From Bacillus sp. OV166 (lineage in GTDB: Bacteria > Bacillota > Bacilli > Bacillales > Cytobacillaceae), in NCBI RefSeq assembly GCF_900177675.1, contig NZ_FXWM01000001.1:4163001-4227000 (forward strand): a stretch of 64,000 nucleotides of DNA, given 5' to 3'. The notes beneath the pieces were generated by a model. It was not told the origin of the DNA. It made no database searches and saw only the letters and a list, made by a program, of their open reading frames with translations. A program made the position numbers and the translations under genes. Positions within the stretch are counted from its first letter, which is position 1. Each line of letters begins with the position of its first letter. Below, piece by piece: positions 17,824 through 26,448 of the stretch.

Positions 17824-18708
17824 ATGCTTATCGAACAAACTATTAGAAAGTTTGGGCTTATACATATGGTGAAATTCCTCTGTCAGAAGGCAGAGGTAAG
17901 CAGAAGTGGATATTATGCTTGGGTAAAGGCTGAAAGCATGCGGTCTGAGCGAGAAGAGAATGATTGGAATGATTATGAGTTAATCAAGGAAATATTTAAT
18001 AAGAAAAAGGGTTTCGCTGGAGCACTTACTATCAAAATGATTTTAGAGAATGACTATTTTGTGGAAATGAATCACAAAAAAATCCGACGGATTATGAGGA
18101 AGTTTAATTTAGTGGCAAAGGTTCGCCAAATTAATCCTTACAAAAAAATGGCTAAAGCTACCCAAGAACATAAGACTCTCTCTAACCTATTAAATCGAGA
18201 ATTTGACCAAGGTGAGCCTGGAAAAGTATTGCTAACGGATATTACTTATGTGTACTATGGAGCAGCGCAACCGGCTTATTTGTCTTGTGTAAAGGACTCC
18301 TCGACAAGGGAAATTGTTGCTTATCATTTGTCCAGAACATTAAAGATGGATCTTGTTTATTGTACATTGGATAAACTCTCTGTAGCACTTGGTGATCTAG
18401 TTCATCCGGAAGCTATGATTCACTCAGACCAAGGGTTCCATTACACGCATCCAGAATTTCAAAAAAGAGTGAAAAAGCTAAAGCTTACTCAGTCTATGTC
18501 CCGTAAGGGAAATTGTTGGGATAACGCCCCAATGGAATCATTCTTTGGTCATTTAAAGGATGAAGTAGACTATTCTTCATGTCAGAGCTTTGAGGAATTA
18601 CAGGGATTGATAGGAACCTATATTGAGGAGTACAACACCAACAGATATCAATGGAGCCTAAATAAAATGACTCCGGCACAATACCGGAGTCACTTATTAG
18701 CAGCTTAA
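17824..18708 (+). CDS. IS3-family transposase OrfB, DDE integrase
   Basis: This 294-residue catalytic subunit has an HTH_21 segment (ILENDYFVEMNHKKIRRIMRKFNL) and an rve core with the D-D-E residues in LLTDITYVYYG, IHSDQGFHYT and MESFFGHLKDE. No stop or frameshift interrupts it, so the element is intact. It may be made as an OrfAB fusion through -1 frameshifting; the frame is open upstream of the ATG into the end of orfA. Confidence 0.92.
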   Translation: MLIEQTIRKFGLIHMVKFLCQKAEVSRSGYYAWVKAESMRSEREENDWNDYELIKEIFNKKKGFAGALTIKMILENDYFVEMNHKKIRRIMRKFNLVAKVRQINPYKKMAKATQEHKTLSNLLNREFDQGEPGKVLLTDITYVYYGAAQPAYLSCVKDSSTREIVAYHLSRTLKMDLVYCTLDKLSVALGDLVHPEAMIHSDQGFHYTHPEFQKRVKKLKLTQSMSRKGNCWDNAPMESFFGHLKDEVDYSSCQSFEELQGLIGTYIEEYNTNRYQWSLNKMTPAQYRSHLLAA

Positions 18709-18787
18709 AATACTCGGTCTTTTTTTAGACTGTCCATTTTATGGGTCACAGTTCATATTCAGAAAGGTCGGTTTTTTTTAGAGGAAT

Positions 18788-19660
18788 TTATTTTGTTTGA
18801 GAAATTTGGGTAACTATTTGGGTTAATGCCTCGTTGATTGGCGTAATTGGACGACCGAGAACCTTTTCAAAATCATTACTTTCAACTGCTAATGAACCAT
18901 TTCGAATACTCTCTTGAATTCCAACTACAATCGGAATGACAAAATCCGGTAAACCTAGACCTTTCATGATTTCGGCATAAGTCTCGTCAGTGACTTGTTG
19001 AACAGGTATTTCTTTACCCAATACAACTCCAAGAGCAGATGCTAATTCTTCTTGAGTTAATAGAGGCGCAGAAAGTTCATAAACCTTATTTTCGTGACCG
19101 TTTCCGACAAGCACGGCTGCTGCTGCATCTGCATAATCTTGTTGTAGTGCCCAGCCTACTTTGCCTGTTCCAGCTGAAGTTACCCATGGAGCACCTGCCA
19201 ACGCCCCTTGAATGCTCCCAATTTCGTTTTCCAAATACCAATTGTTACGCAAGAAAGTATATGGAATCCCTGTTTTAATGATTGCAGCTTCTGTCGCAAC
19301 ATGAGGCGGTGCCATTAAATTTGTGCTTTCTGTTGCATTAGCCAAACTTGTATAAGCGATAAATTTCACTCCAGCTCGTTCAGCTGCTGCGACTGCATCT
19401 GTATGCTGACGAATTCTTGTTTCATTGTCACCATCCGCAGAAATAATTAATAAACGATCAATCCCTGCAAAAGCAGTATCTAATGTTTCTGGAAGGTCAA
19501 AATCTCCTTTGCGAACTTCTACTCCACGAGCTCGTAATCCTTCTGCTTTCTCCGGATTACGTACACTGACAGCCAATTGATTCGCTGGTACAGTTTTTAA
19601 TAAGGTATCCACTACTTTTGATCCCAATTTTCCTGTTGCACCTGTTACTAATATTTTCAT
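18788..19660 (-). CDS. NmrA/QorB-like NAD(P)-binding reductase
   Basis: This 290-residue atypical short-chain dehydrogenase resembles type 2 quinone oxidoreductase (QorB/YtfG), which reduces quinones with NADPH. The N-terminal Rossmann motif VTGATGKLGS is present, along with VSVRNPEKAEGLRARG (NADP-binding Arg) and YTSLANATESTNLM. The ATG at 19660 is used because GGAGG lies eight bases upstream. It is transcribed divergently from an Rrf2 repressor gene. Its promoter, TTGACA-17-TAAAAT (19771 to 19743), runs straight into a palindromic operator, so control by that repressor is likely. Confidence 0.88.
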   Translation of the reverse strand: MKILVTGATGKLGSKVVDTLLKTVPANQLAVSVRNPEKAEGLRARGVEVRKGDFDLPETLDTAFAGIDRLLIISADGDNETRIRQHTDAVAAAERAGVKFIAYTSLANATESTNLMAPPHVATEAAIIKTGIPYTFLRNNWYLENEIGSIQGALAGAPWVTSAGTGKVGWALQQDYADAAAAVLVGNGHENKVYELSAPLLTQEELASALGVVLGKEIPVQQVTDETYAEIMKGLGLPDFVIPIVVGIQESIRNGSLAVESNDFEKVLGRPITPINEALTQIVTQISQTK

Positions 19661-19716
19661 TTGATATTCCTCCAATTGTTTTATTGTTAAAATTATTTTT
19701 ATTATTGACTTTAACT

Positions 19717-19735
19717 TGTAATCGAATTGATTACC
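19717..19735. promoter_or_regulatory. Candidate Rrf2 operator at the QorB-like promoter
   Basis: TGTAATCGAATTGATTACC is a near-perfect inverted repeat lying directly downstream of the -10 box of the minus-strand promoter, at the expected transcription start. It shares 17 of 19 bases with the operator at 19821. Confidence 0.75.
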
Positions 19736-19742
19736 TGTAATC

Positions 19743-19771
19743 ATTTTAATAACATGCTGATCTTTTGTCAA
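19743..19771 (-). promoter_or_regulatory. Sigma-A-type promoter of the QorB-like gene
   Basis: Minus-strand TTGACA (19771-19766), a 17-base spacer and TAAAAT (19748-19743), followed by the operator at 19717-19735. Confidence 0.7.
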
Positions 19772-19820
19772 CGTAAAAAACCATTTATATATTTTCTTCG
19801 TAATTTTGGTATAATACACT

Positions 19821-19839
19821 TGTAATCAAATTGATTACA
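19821..19839. promoter_or_regulatory. Candidate Rrf2 operator at the regulator's own promoter
   Basis: TGTAATCAAATTGATTACA is a perfect-arm palindrome placed just after the plus-strand -10 box TATAAT (19810-19815). It probably mediates autorepression of the Rrf2 gene. Confidence 0.75.
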
Positions 19840-19893
19840 TTATAATAATATGGAGATATTAAAGTGTAGAGACAATAGAGAAGGTGAGTAAAG

Positions 19894-20334
19894 ATGTCGG
19901 TTAGCAGCCGTTTTGCAGTTGGAATTCATATATTAACACTTCTTGAGGTTAATAAAGGTGGGGTAAACTCATCAGAGTATATTGCGGGAAGTGTCAATAC
20001 AAATCCAGCCGTGATCAGAAAAATAATGGGCATGTTAAAAAAAGCAGGATTAGTAAATGTACGACCTGGTATTGCTGGGGCTGAACTGGCAAAGGATCTA
20101 TCTACTATTACCTTGTTGGATGTTTATAAAGCAGTTAATGTTGTCCAGGAGAAAGAATTGTTTAGCATACATGAAAATCCCAATCCTAATTGTCCCGTTG
20201 GAAGAAATATTCAAAATACAATTGGTCCACTGTTTTCAATTGCCGAGACGGCATTGGAGAAAGCTCTCGGAAATGTAACCATTGAGGATGTAGTCAGGGA
20301 TATTACTAAAAAAGAGAAAGTTAATAGAATGTAA
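19894..20334 (+). CDS. Rrf2-family transcriptional repressor
   Basis: This 146-residue winged-helix regulator begins with the typical SSRFAVGIHILTLLEVNKGG segment and has NTNPAVIRKIMGMLKKAGLVNVRPGIAGA as the recognition helix and wing. Only one cysteine (NCPVG) is in the region where iron-sulfur Rrf2 proteins have three, so it is more like the YwnA-type or thiol-sensing members than an IscR/NsrR cluster sensor. GAAGGTGAG precedes the ATG. Two matching palindromes in the shared 233-bp promoter region make autoregulation and control of the divergent reductase likely. Confidence 0.9.
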   Translation: MSVSSRFAVGIHILTLLEVNKGGVNSSEYIAGSVNTNPAVIRKIMGMLKKAGLVNVRPGIAGAELAKDLSTITLLDVYKAVNVVQEKELFSIHENPNPNCPVGRNIQNTIGPLFSIAETALEKALGNVTIEDVVRDITKKEKVNRM

Positions 20335-20349
20335 AAATACAATAGAGAA

Positions 20350-20375
20350 AGCCGAGAATACCGTACTCCTCGGCT
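20350..20375 (+). terminator. Terminator-like hairpin after the Rrf2 gene
   Basis: AGCCGAG pairs with CTCGGCT around a 12-base loop, 15 bp after the stop. The following T-run is weak, so efficiency is uncertain. Confidence 0.5.
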
Positions 20376-20477
20376 CTCAATTTGCATAAAACTGATTTTT
20401 AACTAAAGGTAATAGTTTTCAGATATAACCTAGATGAAAACCCTTAGTCGTAAGGTAGTATGACCGGCAAGATGCTC

Positions 20478-22502
20478 TTACTTTTTATAGCTGAGACCAA
20501 AGCCGAAGGTGTAGTCGTCACCCGCTGCATTTGTGTAGGTATAGTCAAACTTTTCGGCGTAGCCTGGAACATCAGACGCGTTCATTTCTACAGCCTCTTG
20601 ATTGGCTGGGATCGTGATTGGCAGCTTACCTGTTGGGTTGAAGCGTCCGCGAAGGACATCAAGTAGTGCTTCAGCCTTGACGCTGTAAGTAGCCACGACT
20701 GATGCAGCGGCAGGCTCTACCTCATCGATAACCCATGGATTGGTCATGTTGATTACCAGGGTAGTTGGGACTTTTTCTTCGATTTGTTTAACTTTTGCAA
20801 CGTCAATTCCGGTGTTCGTGCCTAATTTAATGTCTACAGTAGAGTTGTCAGGTAACTCGTATGGACTTGGACGCAGCCAAACAACAGCGGCAGTTGCTTC
20901 ACCAAGTGTGTCAACGATCGTTACTGTTGGGTCTTCCTTCGCAATCATCTTCTTCATTGCCTCTGTACGACTGGCACTGTTGGAACCGCTAAACACTTCT
21001 ACGTATAGCTTTGTATGTGCGATTTTTTCATCAGTCAGCGGCAGCATTCCCTGATTGTTGCGGAGAAGCGTAACGGACTTAAGATGCGCTTCGTCTGCTC
21101 TGGCCTGTGATTTTTCTGAGCTGGCAATGGCCTGAGCTTCTGCCGGGTCGGTATATGGATCCTCGAAAAGTCCAAGGTTGAATATTTCAGTAAGTAGCTG
21201 GGACACGGAAGGACCTAGGTCCTTCTCTTTAATTAAGCCTTTATTTACAGCAGAGATAAGGCCGCTTGGGTCGTTGTTGTCAGAGAAAATGTTTGTTCCT
21301 GCATCGATTGCCTTCGCAAACTTCTCTTCAATCGTTAGGTTATGCACGCCCCAGTCGCGGTTGGTCAGCACACCGCTATCGCTGTTGACGTATCCTTTAA
21401 AGCCCATCCGGTCACGGAGCAGGTCAGTGAGGAGGTTCTTGTTGTAAGCACCGGCTACCTCTTCGAACTGCTGTGTCTCCGATTGCCAAAGCTCACGTGG
21501 AAGCTGTGCAGCGCTGCCCTCATTTTTAGGGACATTGTAGTATGACATGACCGAGCTCACTCCAGCATCGATGGCAGCTTGGAACGGAGGCAGCTGGTAT
21601 TTGTAAAGGCTGCCAGGCGTTGGATAGGTCGCAAACTGACCAGCCTCATTGTGCGGGTCGAGGCCACGGACGACAGCTCCGTCACCAGGGAAATGCTTAA
21701 CGGTCTGGGCGACAGACTTGCTGCTGAGCTCCTCACCTTGGAAACCAAGGACGAGTTCTTTTGCAATTTTTGCGTTCAACGTTGGGTCTTCCCCAAAGGT
21801 ACCGGAAATGCGGCGCCAGCGTGGTTCAGTCGCAGTTTCAATCTGGTATCCGTAATTCTTTTGGATGCCGGCAGCGCGCCACTCGTCGGCTGCAATCTCG
21901 GCGAAGTCGCGAATGAGGCTGAGGTCACGCGTTGCCGCAAGACCCAGGGTTCCAGGCCAGGTGGAGAATTGACCGGAGGCCTCGCTGATGCCGAACTCGT
22001 TCTGTTCATTTATGTTATTCCTCGGGTTAGAGGTGAAAACGATCGGAATACCCAGTGGTGAAGCCTCGGCAATCTCCTGATATTGGTTCGCTCGTTCAGC
22101 TAGTGCTGCAGCTGAAGGATTATCTCGGATGATAAGGTAGCGAATGTGGCGTTTATTGATGTAATCGTTGATAGCGGTAGTGCTAAGTGATGTGATTTGC
22201 ATGATGCCTGCTTTCTCCTCCATGCTCATTCGCGGCAGGAGATCGGCTACACGCTTTTCGGTGGACAAGCGCCAGTCCTCGTAAGGATCAAGCTTGCCAT
22301 TAGCATTGAGATCTTTGAATAGACGTTGACCAATCTTAATAGTGGGCTTAACATGTGCTTCAACCGATGGCGCCTTTTTCCCACCAGCATTTGAATGGTC
22401 CGGTGGTGAGGCAAATGCCCCGCCAGCAAGTGTGGCAGCAGCCACACTTGTGATAAGAGAAGACATAACTATTTTTCTTAACCGTTTCGATTTTTTTGCC
22501 AA
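20478..22502 (-). CDS. Secreted glycoside hydrolase family 3 enzyme
   Basis: This 674-residue GH3 protein is probably an exported beta-glycosidase (BglX-like). A Sec signal peptide is clear: a basic AKKSKRLRK start, a hydrophobic core and a cleavage site near GGAFA-SPP. The GH3 N-domain has KHFPGDG, and the likely nucleophile Asp is in GYVNSDSGVL (canonical enzymes have SDW). The C-domain ends in FGFGLSY. The start is a TTG behind AAGGGGG; upstream in-frame codons have no binding site. The gene is clearly richer in G and C than its neighbours, suggesting acquisition. A cre-like site upstream suggests catabolite repression. Confidence 0.88.
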   Translation of the reverse strand: MAKKSKRLRKIVMSSLITSVAAATLAGGAFASPPDHSNAGGKKAPSVEAHVKPTIKIGQRLFKDLNANGKLDPYEDWRLSTEKRVADLLPRMSMEEKAGIMQITSLSTTAINDYINKRHIRYLIIRDNPSAAALAERANQYQEIAEASPLGIPIVFTSNPRNNINEQNEFGISEASGQFSTWPGTLGLAATRDLSLIRDFAEIAADEWRAAGIQKNYGYQIETATEPRWRRISGTFGEDPTLNAKIAKELVLGFQGEELSSKSVAQTVKHFPGDGAVVRGLDPHNEAGQFATYPTPGSLYKYQLPPFQAAIDAGVSSVMSYYNVPKNEGSAAQLPRELWQSETQQFEEVAGAYNKNLLTDLLRDRMGFKGYVNSDSGVLTNRDWGVHNLTIEEKFAKAIDAGTNIFSDNNDPSGLISAVNKGLIKEKDLGPSVSQLLTEIFNLGLFEDPYTDPAEAQAIASSEKSQARADEAHLKSVTLLRNNQGMLPLTDEKIAHTKLYVEVFSGSNSASRTEAMKKMIAKEDPTVTIVDTLGEATAAVVWLRPSPYELPDNSTVDIKLGTNTGIDVAKVKQIEEKVPTTLVINMTNPWVIDEVEPAAASVVATYSVKAEALLDVLRGRFNPTGKLPITIPANQEAVEMNASDVPGYAEKFDYTYTNAAGDDYTFGFGLSYKK

Positions 22503-22539
22503 TTTTGCTACCCCCTTGAAATTTTGTTGAGAGTGAATC

Positions 22540-22555
22540 ATAAAAGCGTTTGCAT
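22540..22555. promoter_or_regulatory. Candidate cre (CcpA) site
   Basis: On the minus strand ATGCAAACGCTTTTAT matches the cre consensus WTGNNARCGNWWWCAW at all but one defined position. It sits about 40 bp upstream of the GH3 start, so CcpA with HPr/Crh could repress the gene when preferred sugars are present. Confidence 0.55.
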
Positions 22556-22867
22556 AAAAATATCTATATTTTCCCTCCTTTGCCCCCAAAAGCTTGACGT
22601 TCAATATTTGTAACCGGATACAAAATGGGACAATTAAATTATACGAAAATTAGGATAATTAACCGTTGTATTAATTTTAGGTTTTTTTGTGATATTTTTA
22701 TTTTTTATCTCTATAGTTAAATTCCGGTGACACACCCCGCTTTTTCTTGTTTCACACACTTTGTTCCACATGACCACTTATTAATGGATTAGTAGGAGAT
22801 TAAATTATTTAGTTTAAGATAGTCATCACTTCTTTTTATAAAGGTAAAATGAATGGGTTTTATTAAA

Positions 22868-22900
22868 ATTAGCACCATCCAAGTGTTGGATGGTGCTAAT
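22868..22900. terminator. Perfect 15-bp hairpin
   Basis: ATTAGCACCATCCAA pairs perfectly with TTGGATGGTGCTAAT around GTG. The arm core CACCATCCAA also occurs in the GTGTCAGGCACC palindromes, so it may be a shortened member of that repeat family. T-runs are weak, so terminator function is uncertain. Confidence 0.5.
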
Positions 22901-22912
22901 TACGAGCTATGT

Positions 22913-23075
22913 GAAACGAGTTATAACGCCCTTCTGTGCTTATAAACACTGTAACGGGCTTTATGAACGGTTTATAACGACCTTCTATGACTATTTATCA
23001 CTGTAACGGGCTTTATGAACGAGTTATAACGACCTTCTCCTCTTATTAATCACTGTAACGGGCTTTATGAAATGG
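22913..23075. repeat. 51-52 bp tandem repeat, three copies
   Basis: Each unit reads GAACGAGTTATAACG(A/C)CCTTCT, about ten variable bases, AATCACTGTAACGGG and CTTTAT. The TTATAAC cores start at 22921, 22972 and 23024. No ORF runs through it. Confidence 0.8.
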
Positions 23076-23328
23076 TTTTCTTCCCAATGTTCACTTGCAT
23101 CATTGCTAAAAAACCTAGTAAGCCATTTCTTTTCCTCTTCCGACAAGAACTGTTAATTCCCTCAATTTCCAATTAAGGGATTCGTAAAAACTGGTAAGTA
23201 ATCCCCTATGAATTTATCTTCCTTTCTTCAGGGTACGCACCCACTAAATCCCCAATTTATATAGAGAATAAGGAATAAAAAGGAAATGGTAAGGAACAAG
23301 AAATTATTAATATTTCGTGATCATCAAA

Positions 23329-23374
23329 AAAAGTGTCAGGCACCATCCAATTATCTGGTTGGTGCCTGACACTC
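23329..23374. repeat. GTGTCAGGCACC-family full palindrome
   Basis: AAGTGTCAGGCACCATCCAA with the complement arm TTGGTGCCTGACACT around a short loop. It follows the stop of the sugar-binding-type gene on the minus strand by about 20 bp, so it can act as the terminator of the signalling operon. Confidence 0.8.
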
Positions 23375-23394
23375 ATTTATTCGTTACCTATTAT

Positions 23395-24345
23395 TCATTT
23401 TAACAATTTATTCAGGAAGTCTAGTCTCTGTTTTGCATTCTCTTTAATAATGATATCTACACCCGTATCAACAACTTTTTCAACATTTTCTCCCTTTGTT
23501 ACTTTCAATGCTGTTTCAACGCTTAAATATCCCATATCATAAGGATTTTGTGCTACTGTACTAGATATCGTTCCAACCTTGATTAACTTCAGCATATCAG
23601 GAATTCCGTCTGCTCCGATGACTGGTATCGTAACACCATGTTCCTCCAATACCTTAATTACAAGTAAAGCAGAAATGTCATTTGTAGCAAAGACTCCCTT
23701 AATATCCGGATGATCACGCAATATCTTTGTCATTTCTTTCTTTACTGTTTTGGGATCATCCGATATCCCTATTTTTTCAGCCGCCAAGATGATCCCCGCA
23801 TCTTTTAAAGCCATTTTAGCGCCATTCATCCGTTCTCTAAATACTGAAATGGACAAATCGCCACCGATAATGGCCACTTTATTTCCAGGTTGAAGCTGCG
23901 AGGCTAGAAGTGAGCCTGCTTTTTTTCCTAAATCCACGTTATCGGTACCGATATAAGAAGTTTTATTTTCCAATGGAAAATCATTATCTACTAGTAATAC
24001 AGGAGTTTTTTTGATATCAGTAAACTTTTCCAGTAAAGGAAGAACCGTTGAATCCGTCGGTGCGACAATTAATACATCTGGATTTTCTTGATAGGTCTTC
24101 TCTAATAATCTACGTTGTTCTTCAGCAGATTCATTACGTGGTGCGATAACCTTCCCATCGATGCCAAAATCTCTGAACCCTTTTTCAGCGCCTGCTTTAA
24201 TGATTTTCCAATATTGTATGTCTAAACTTTTTAAAACAACGACCACTTTCGGTTTTTCATCTACAAATGAATTAGAAATAAAACTTATAATGATGACAGA
24301 AATAACCGCTCCTACAAAATAAACTAGTTTTCTATTTTTTAACAA
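23395..24345 (-). CDS. RbsB-like substrate-binding protein, sensory context
   Basis: This 316-residue protein has an N-terminal membrane anchor (about residues 7-26) and a type I periplasmic-binding fold of the sugar-binding group: VVVVLKSLDIQYWKIIKAGAEKGF, VDNDFPLENKTSYIGTDN and GVFATNDISALLVIKVLEEHG. No lipobox cysteine is visible. No ABC ATPase or permease lies nearby; instead it is the last gene of an operon of two histidine kinases and CheR. That suggests a ligand-sensing partner, comparable in principle to LuxP. TTG start behind GGGGAGG. Confidence 0.82.
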   Translation of the reverse strand: MLKNRKLVYFVGAVISVIIISFISNSFVDEKPKVVVVLKSLDIQYWKIIKAGAEKGFRDFGIDGKVIAPRNESAEEQRRLLEKTYQENPDVLIVAPTDSTVLPLLEKFTDIKKTPVLLVDNDFPLENKTSYIGTDNVDLGKKAGSLLASQLQPGNKVAIIGGDLSISVFRERMNGAKMALKDAGIILAAEKIGISDDPKTVKKEMTKILRDHPDIKGVFATNDISALLVIKVLEEHGVTIPVIGADGIPDMLKLIKVGTISSTVAQNPYDMGYLSVETALKVTKGENVEKVVDTGVDIIIKENAKQRLDFLNKLLK

Positions 24346-24384
24346 TACATCCTCCCCTCTCTCTTATTTTAAGAATAGTAACGA

Positions 24385-26448
24385 TCAGTTATTAAGAATG
24401 GGATTTAATTGAAAGCAAATCGAGAAAATGGTCCCCTCATCCCCCGTTGTTATATCAATTTCAGCGTGGTGTCGTTTTGCTACACTGTAGCAAATAGCCA
24501 AACCTAATCCTGTTCCCGTTTCCTTCGTTGTAAAGAAAGGTGTTCCTAATTTTTGGAGAACGTCCGGGCTGATGCCATGACCCTGATCTTTTATTTCTAA
24601 AATGACGGCTTGGTTTTTTGTATATGTTTTTATCGTAAGTTTTCCATTCGACGACATGGCATCGAGTCCATTAAGGGCGATATTTAAGATTAGCTGACGG
24701 ATTTCTTTTTGATCGAGATAAATATCCGGACACTTATTTAAATCAAGCTTAACTTGTTTATTTGACCGAAAAGCCTCCGCTTGAATTAGGGGAGATAATG
24801 CTTCTAGTATCGTATTTAAGTTTTGCTTTTTCTTCACACTGACCTTGTTTTTGGCTAAATTAAGAAATTCAGTAATAATCGCGTTCGCCCTACGTAATTC
24901 ATCTAACATCAAATCAATAATCTCTGCTGATAAATTAGCACTGTTATTCCTTGATAATTGTAAAAACCCTTGAACAGTTGTCATCGGATTTCTAATTTCA
25001 TGGGCAATTCCTGCTGCCATCTCACCGATTAAATTCAACCGATCTAATCGTGACATCTCCTTCTCCAGGTGAACGGTATCGGTAATATCTGTTAAAACAA
25101 TTAGCGTACATGGTTCTGGATCGATATCAATCATTTCAGTCGATAATAATCCGTCTCGAATATCTCCGTTTTTCGTTTTATAGCTAATTTTCTTATTACG
25201 AATTTTCCGATCAAGATTAATAGGTTTCCCCGTTGATTCATCGACAAAATTCTTCAAATTTATTTTGTGTTTTTCCAACTCATCTTGGCTATAACCAGTA
25301 AATTTTATCCAACTAGTATTTACTTCAATAAAGGTTAAGTTCTTCTGCGAAAAAATCGCCATTAGGCAGGGACTAGATTCAAAAATTTTACGAAATCTTT
25401 CTTGGGAACGGTAGAGATGATTGGCGATTCTTTCTCGTTCCTCTATCTCTTCTTGTAGTTTCTCGTTAGCCCTTATCAGTTCTAGTGTGCGTTCTTCAAC
25501 TATTTGTTCCATATTATTGAATTGGAGTTTTTTAATTTCTTCTATCTGCTTTCTTTCTGTAACGTCTCGAATCGAACAAACAAAAAGCTGTTGATTTTCA
25601 ACTGTGGTTTCACCAATTAGAATGTCCGCATGAAAGTGACTTTCATCTTTCCGAATAGCGACCGATTCTATCACCTTTCCGACAGATTGCTTGATTGAGG
25701 AAAAGAATGAAAACGAAGAATCCTGGACGTCGTTACCCATCCATTTTAGAAAAAGCATTACCACATGTTTACCGATTAATTCCTCAGCCTTGTAACCAAA
25801 CATGCTTTTTATAGCTGGATTCACTGATAGAATAGAACATTGATCGTCAAACGTAAGGATCGTGTCGACAATGGTTTCACCAATAACTTTGGATAATGCC
25901 TCTGTCCGCCGTAAATTTAACGTTGTTCTATCTAACTTTTTATTCACTTTATTCAGTTCAACCTTCCGTTCTCGATCGGATTGAATGATATTTTCATTGT
26001 GATTTTGATATATCTTAACAAATTGTTCGATTTTCTGCTTCAATGTTTTTGGATTAAAGGGTTTAAAAATATAATCAATGGCCCCTACTGCATACCCTTG
26101 ATGCACATGTTCCATATCTTGACTTATGGCTGTGATAAAAATGATCGGGATGTGTCTTGTTTTTTCTCGAGCCTTTATAAGCTTCGCCGTTTCAAATCCA
26201 TTTAGACCAGGCATCTGTACGTCCAGTAAAATTACAGCAAAATCTTGTTTTAACATACATTTTAACGCTTCTTTTCCTGAATTCGCACTTACTAAGTGAT
26301 AATTGGGTGAAGTAAGTACAGCTCTCAATGCTAATAGATTTTCGGGATGATCATCCACCATTAAAATATTTACCTTTTTGGAATGGGGACTATTTAACTT
26401 TTCGATAGATTTTTTCTGATGCGTCAAATTCTCCGTAACAGTGTTCAT
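24385..26448 (-). CDS. Response regulator-PAS-PAS histidine kinase
   Basis: This 687-residue cytoplasmic signalling protein starts with a receiver domain (ILMVDDHPENL, phosphoacceptor Asp in VILLDVQMPG), then two PAS domains (about residues 180-290 and 340-460). It ends with a HisKA/HATPase kinase core: GEMAAGIAHEIRNPMTTVQGFLQL with the phospho-His, LNIALNGLDAM, DQGHGIS and GTGLGLAICYSV. The core resembles sporulation-type orphan kinases. The start overlaps the end of cheR by 59 bp and lacks a good binding site, so a start a few codons later is possible. It probably takes phosphoryl groups from the upstream hybrid kinase. Confidence 0.88.
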   Translation of the reverse strand: MNTVTENLTHQKKSIEKLNSPHSKKVNILMVDDHPENLLALRAVLTSPNYHLVSANSGKEALKCMLKQDFAVILLDVQMPGLNGFETAKLIKAREKTRHIPIIFITAISQDMEHVHQGYAVGAIDYIFKPFNPKTLKQKIEQFVKIYQNHNENIIQSDRERKVELNKVNKKLDRTTLNLRRTEALSKVIGETIVDTILTFDDQCSILSVNPAIKSMFGYKAEELIGKHVVMLFLKWMGNDVQDSSFSFFSSIKQSVGKVIESVAIRKDESHFHADILIGETTVENQQLFVCSIRDVTERKQIEEIKKLQFNNMEQIVEERTLELIRANEKLQEEIEERERIANHLYRSQERFRKIFESSPCLMAIFSQKNLTFIEVNTSWIKFTGYSQDELEKHKINLKNFVDESTGKPINLDRKIRNKKISYKTKNGDIRDGLLSTEMIDIDPEPCTLIVLTDITDTVHLEKEMSRLDRLNLIGEMAAGIAHEIRNPMTTVQGFLQLSRNNSANLSAEIIDLMLDELRRANAIITEFLNLAKNKVSVKKKQNLNTILEALSPLIQAEAFRSNKQVKLDLNKCPDIYLDQKEIRQLILNIALNGLDAMSSNGKLTIKTYTKNQAVILEIKDQGHGISPDVLQKLGTPFFTTKETGTGLGLAICYSVAKRHHAEIDITTGDEGTIFSICFQLNPILNN

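Larger units (their letters stand above)
17260..18755 (+). mobile_element. Second IS3-family (IS150-like) insertion sequence
   Basis: A complete element of about 1.5 kb. Inverted repeats start TGAACTATAACCCGAATAAT at the left and, read inward, TGAACTGTGACCCATAAAAT at the right; both continue to TGGACA. A 3-bp duplication TAT flanks it (17257-17259 and 18756-18758). Its two ORFs are on the plus strand and differ clearly in sequence from those of the first element. An internal hairpin (ACCCGAATAATGG... with ...CCCTTATTCGGGT) lies just inside the left end. Confidence 0.9.
17236..18786. terminator. Bidirectional terminator hairpin, split by the second IS
   Basis: Joining the IS flanks with one TAT removed gives a hairpin. 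Its stem is CCTCTAAAAAAACCGACCT paired with AGGTCGGTTTTTTTTAGAGG, then CTGA paired with TCAG after a 2-base bulge, with a TTTAT loop. The right arm (18759-18786) begins two bases after the QorB-like gene's stop on the minus strand, so this was its terminator. The insertion point is exactly in the loop. Confidence 0.8.
22503..23394. other. Long intergenic region with three kinds of repeats
   Basis: There is no convincing gene in this stretch. It contains the promoter side of the GH3 gene with a cre-like site (22540-22555), a strong hairpin (22868-22900), three tandem copies of a 51-52 bp unit (22913-23075), and a full copy of the dispersed palindrome (23329-23374). Confidence 0.7.

Noticed and set aside
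22913..23075. Possible CRISPR array
   Set aside because: Three units of 51-52 bp with partly conserved spacers and no cas genes; units are tandem duplicates, not repeat-spacer arrays.
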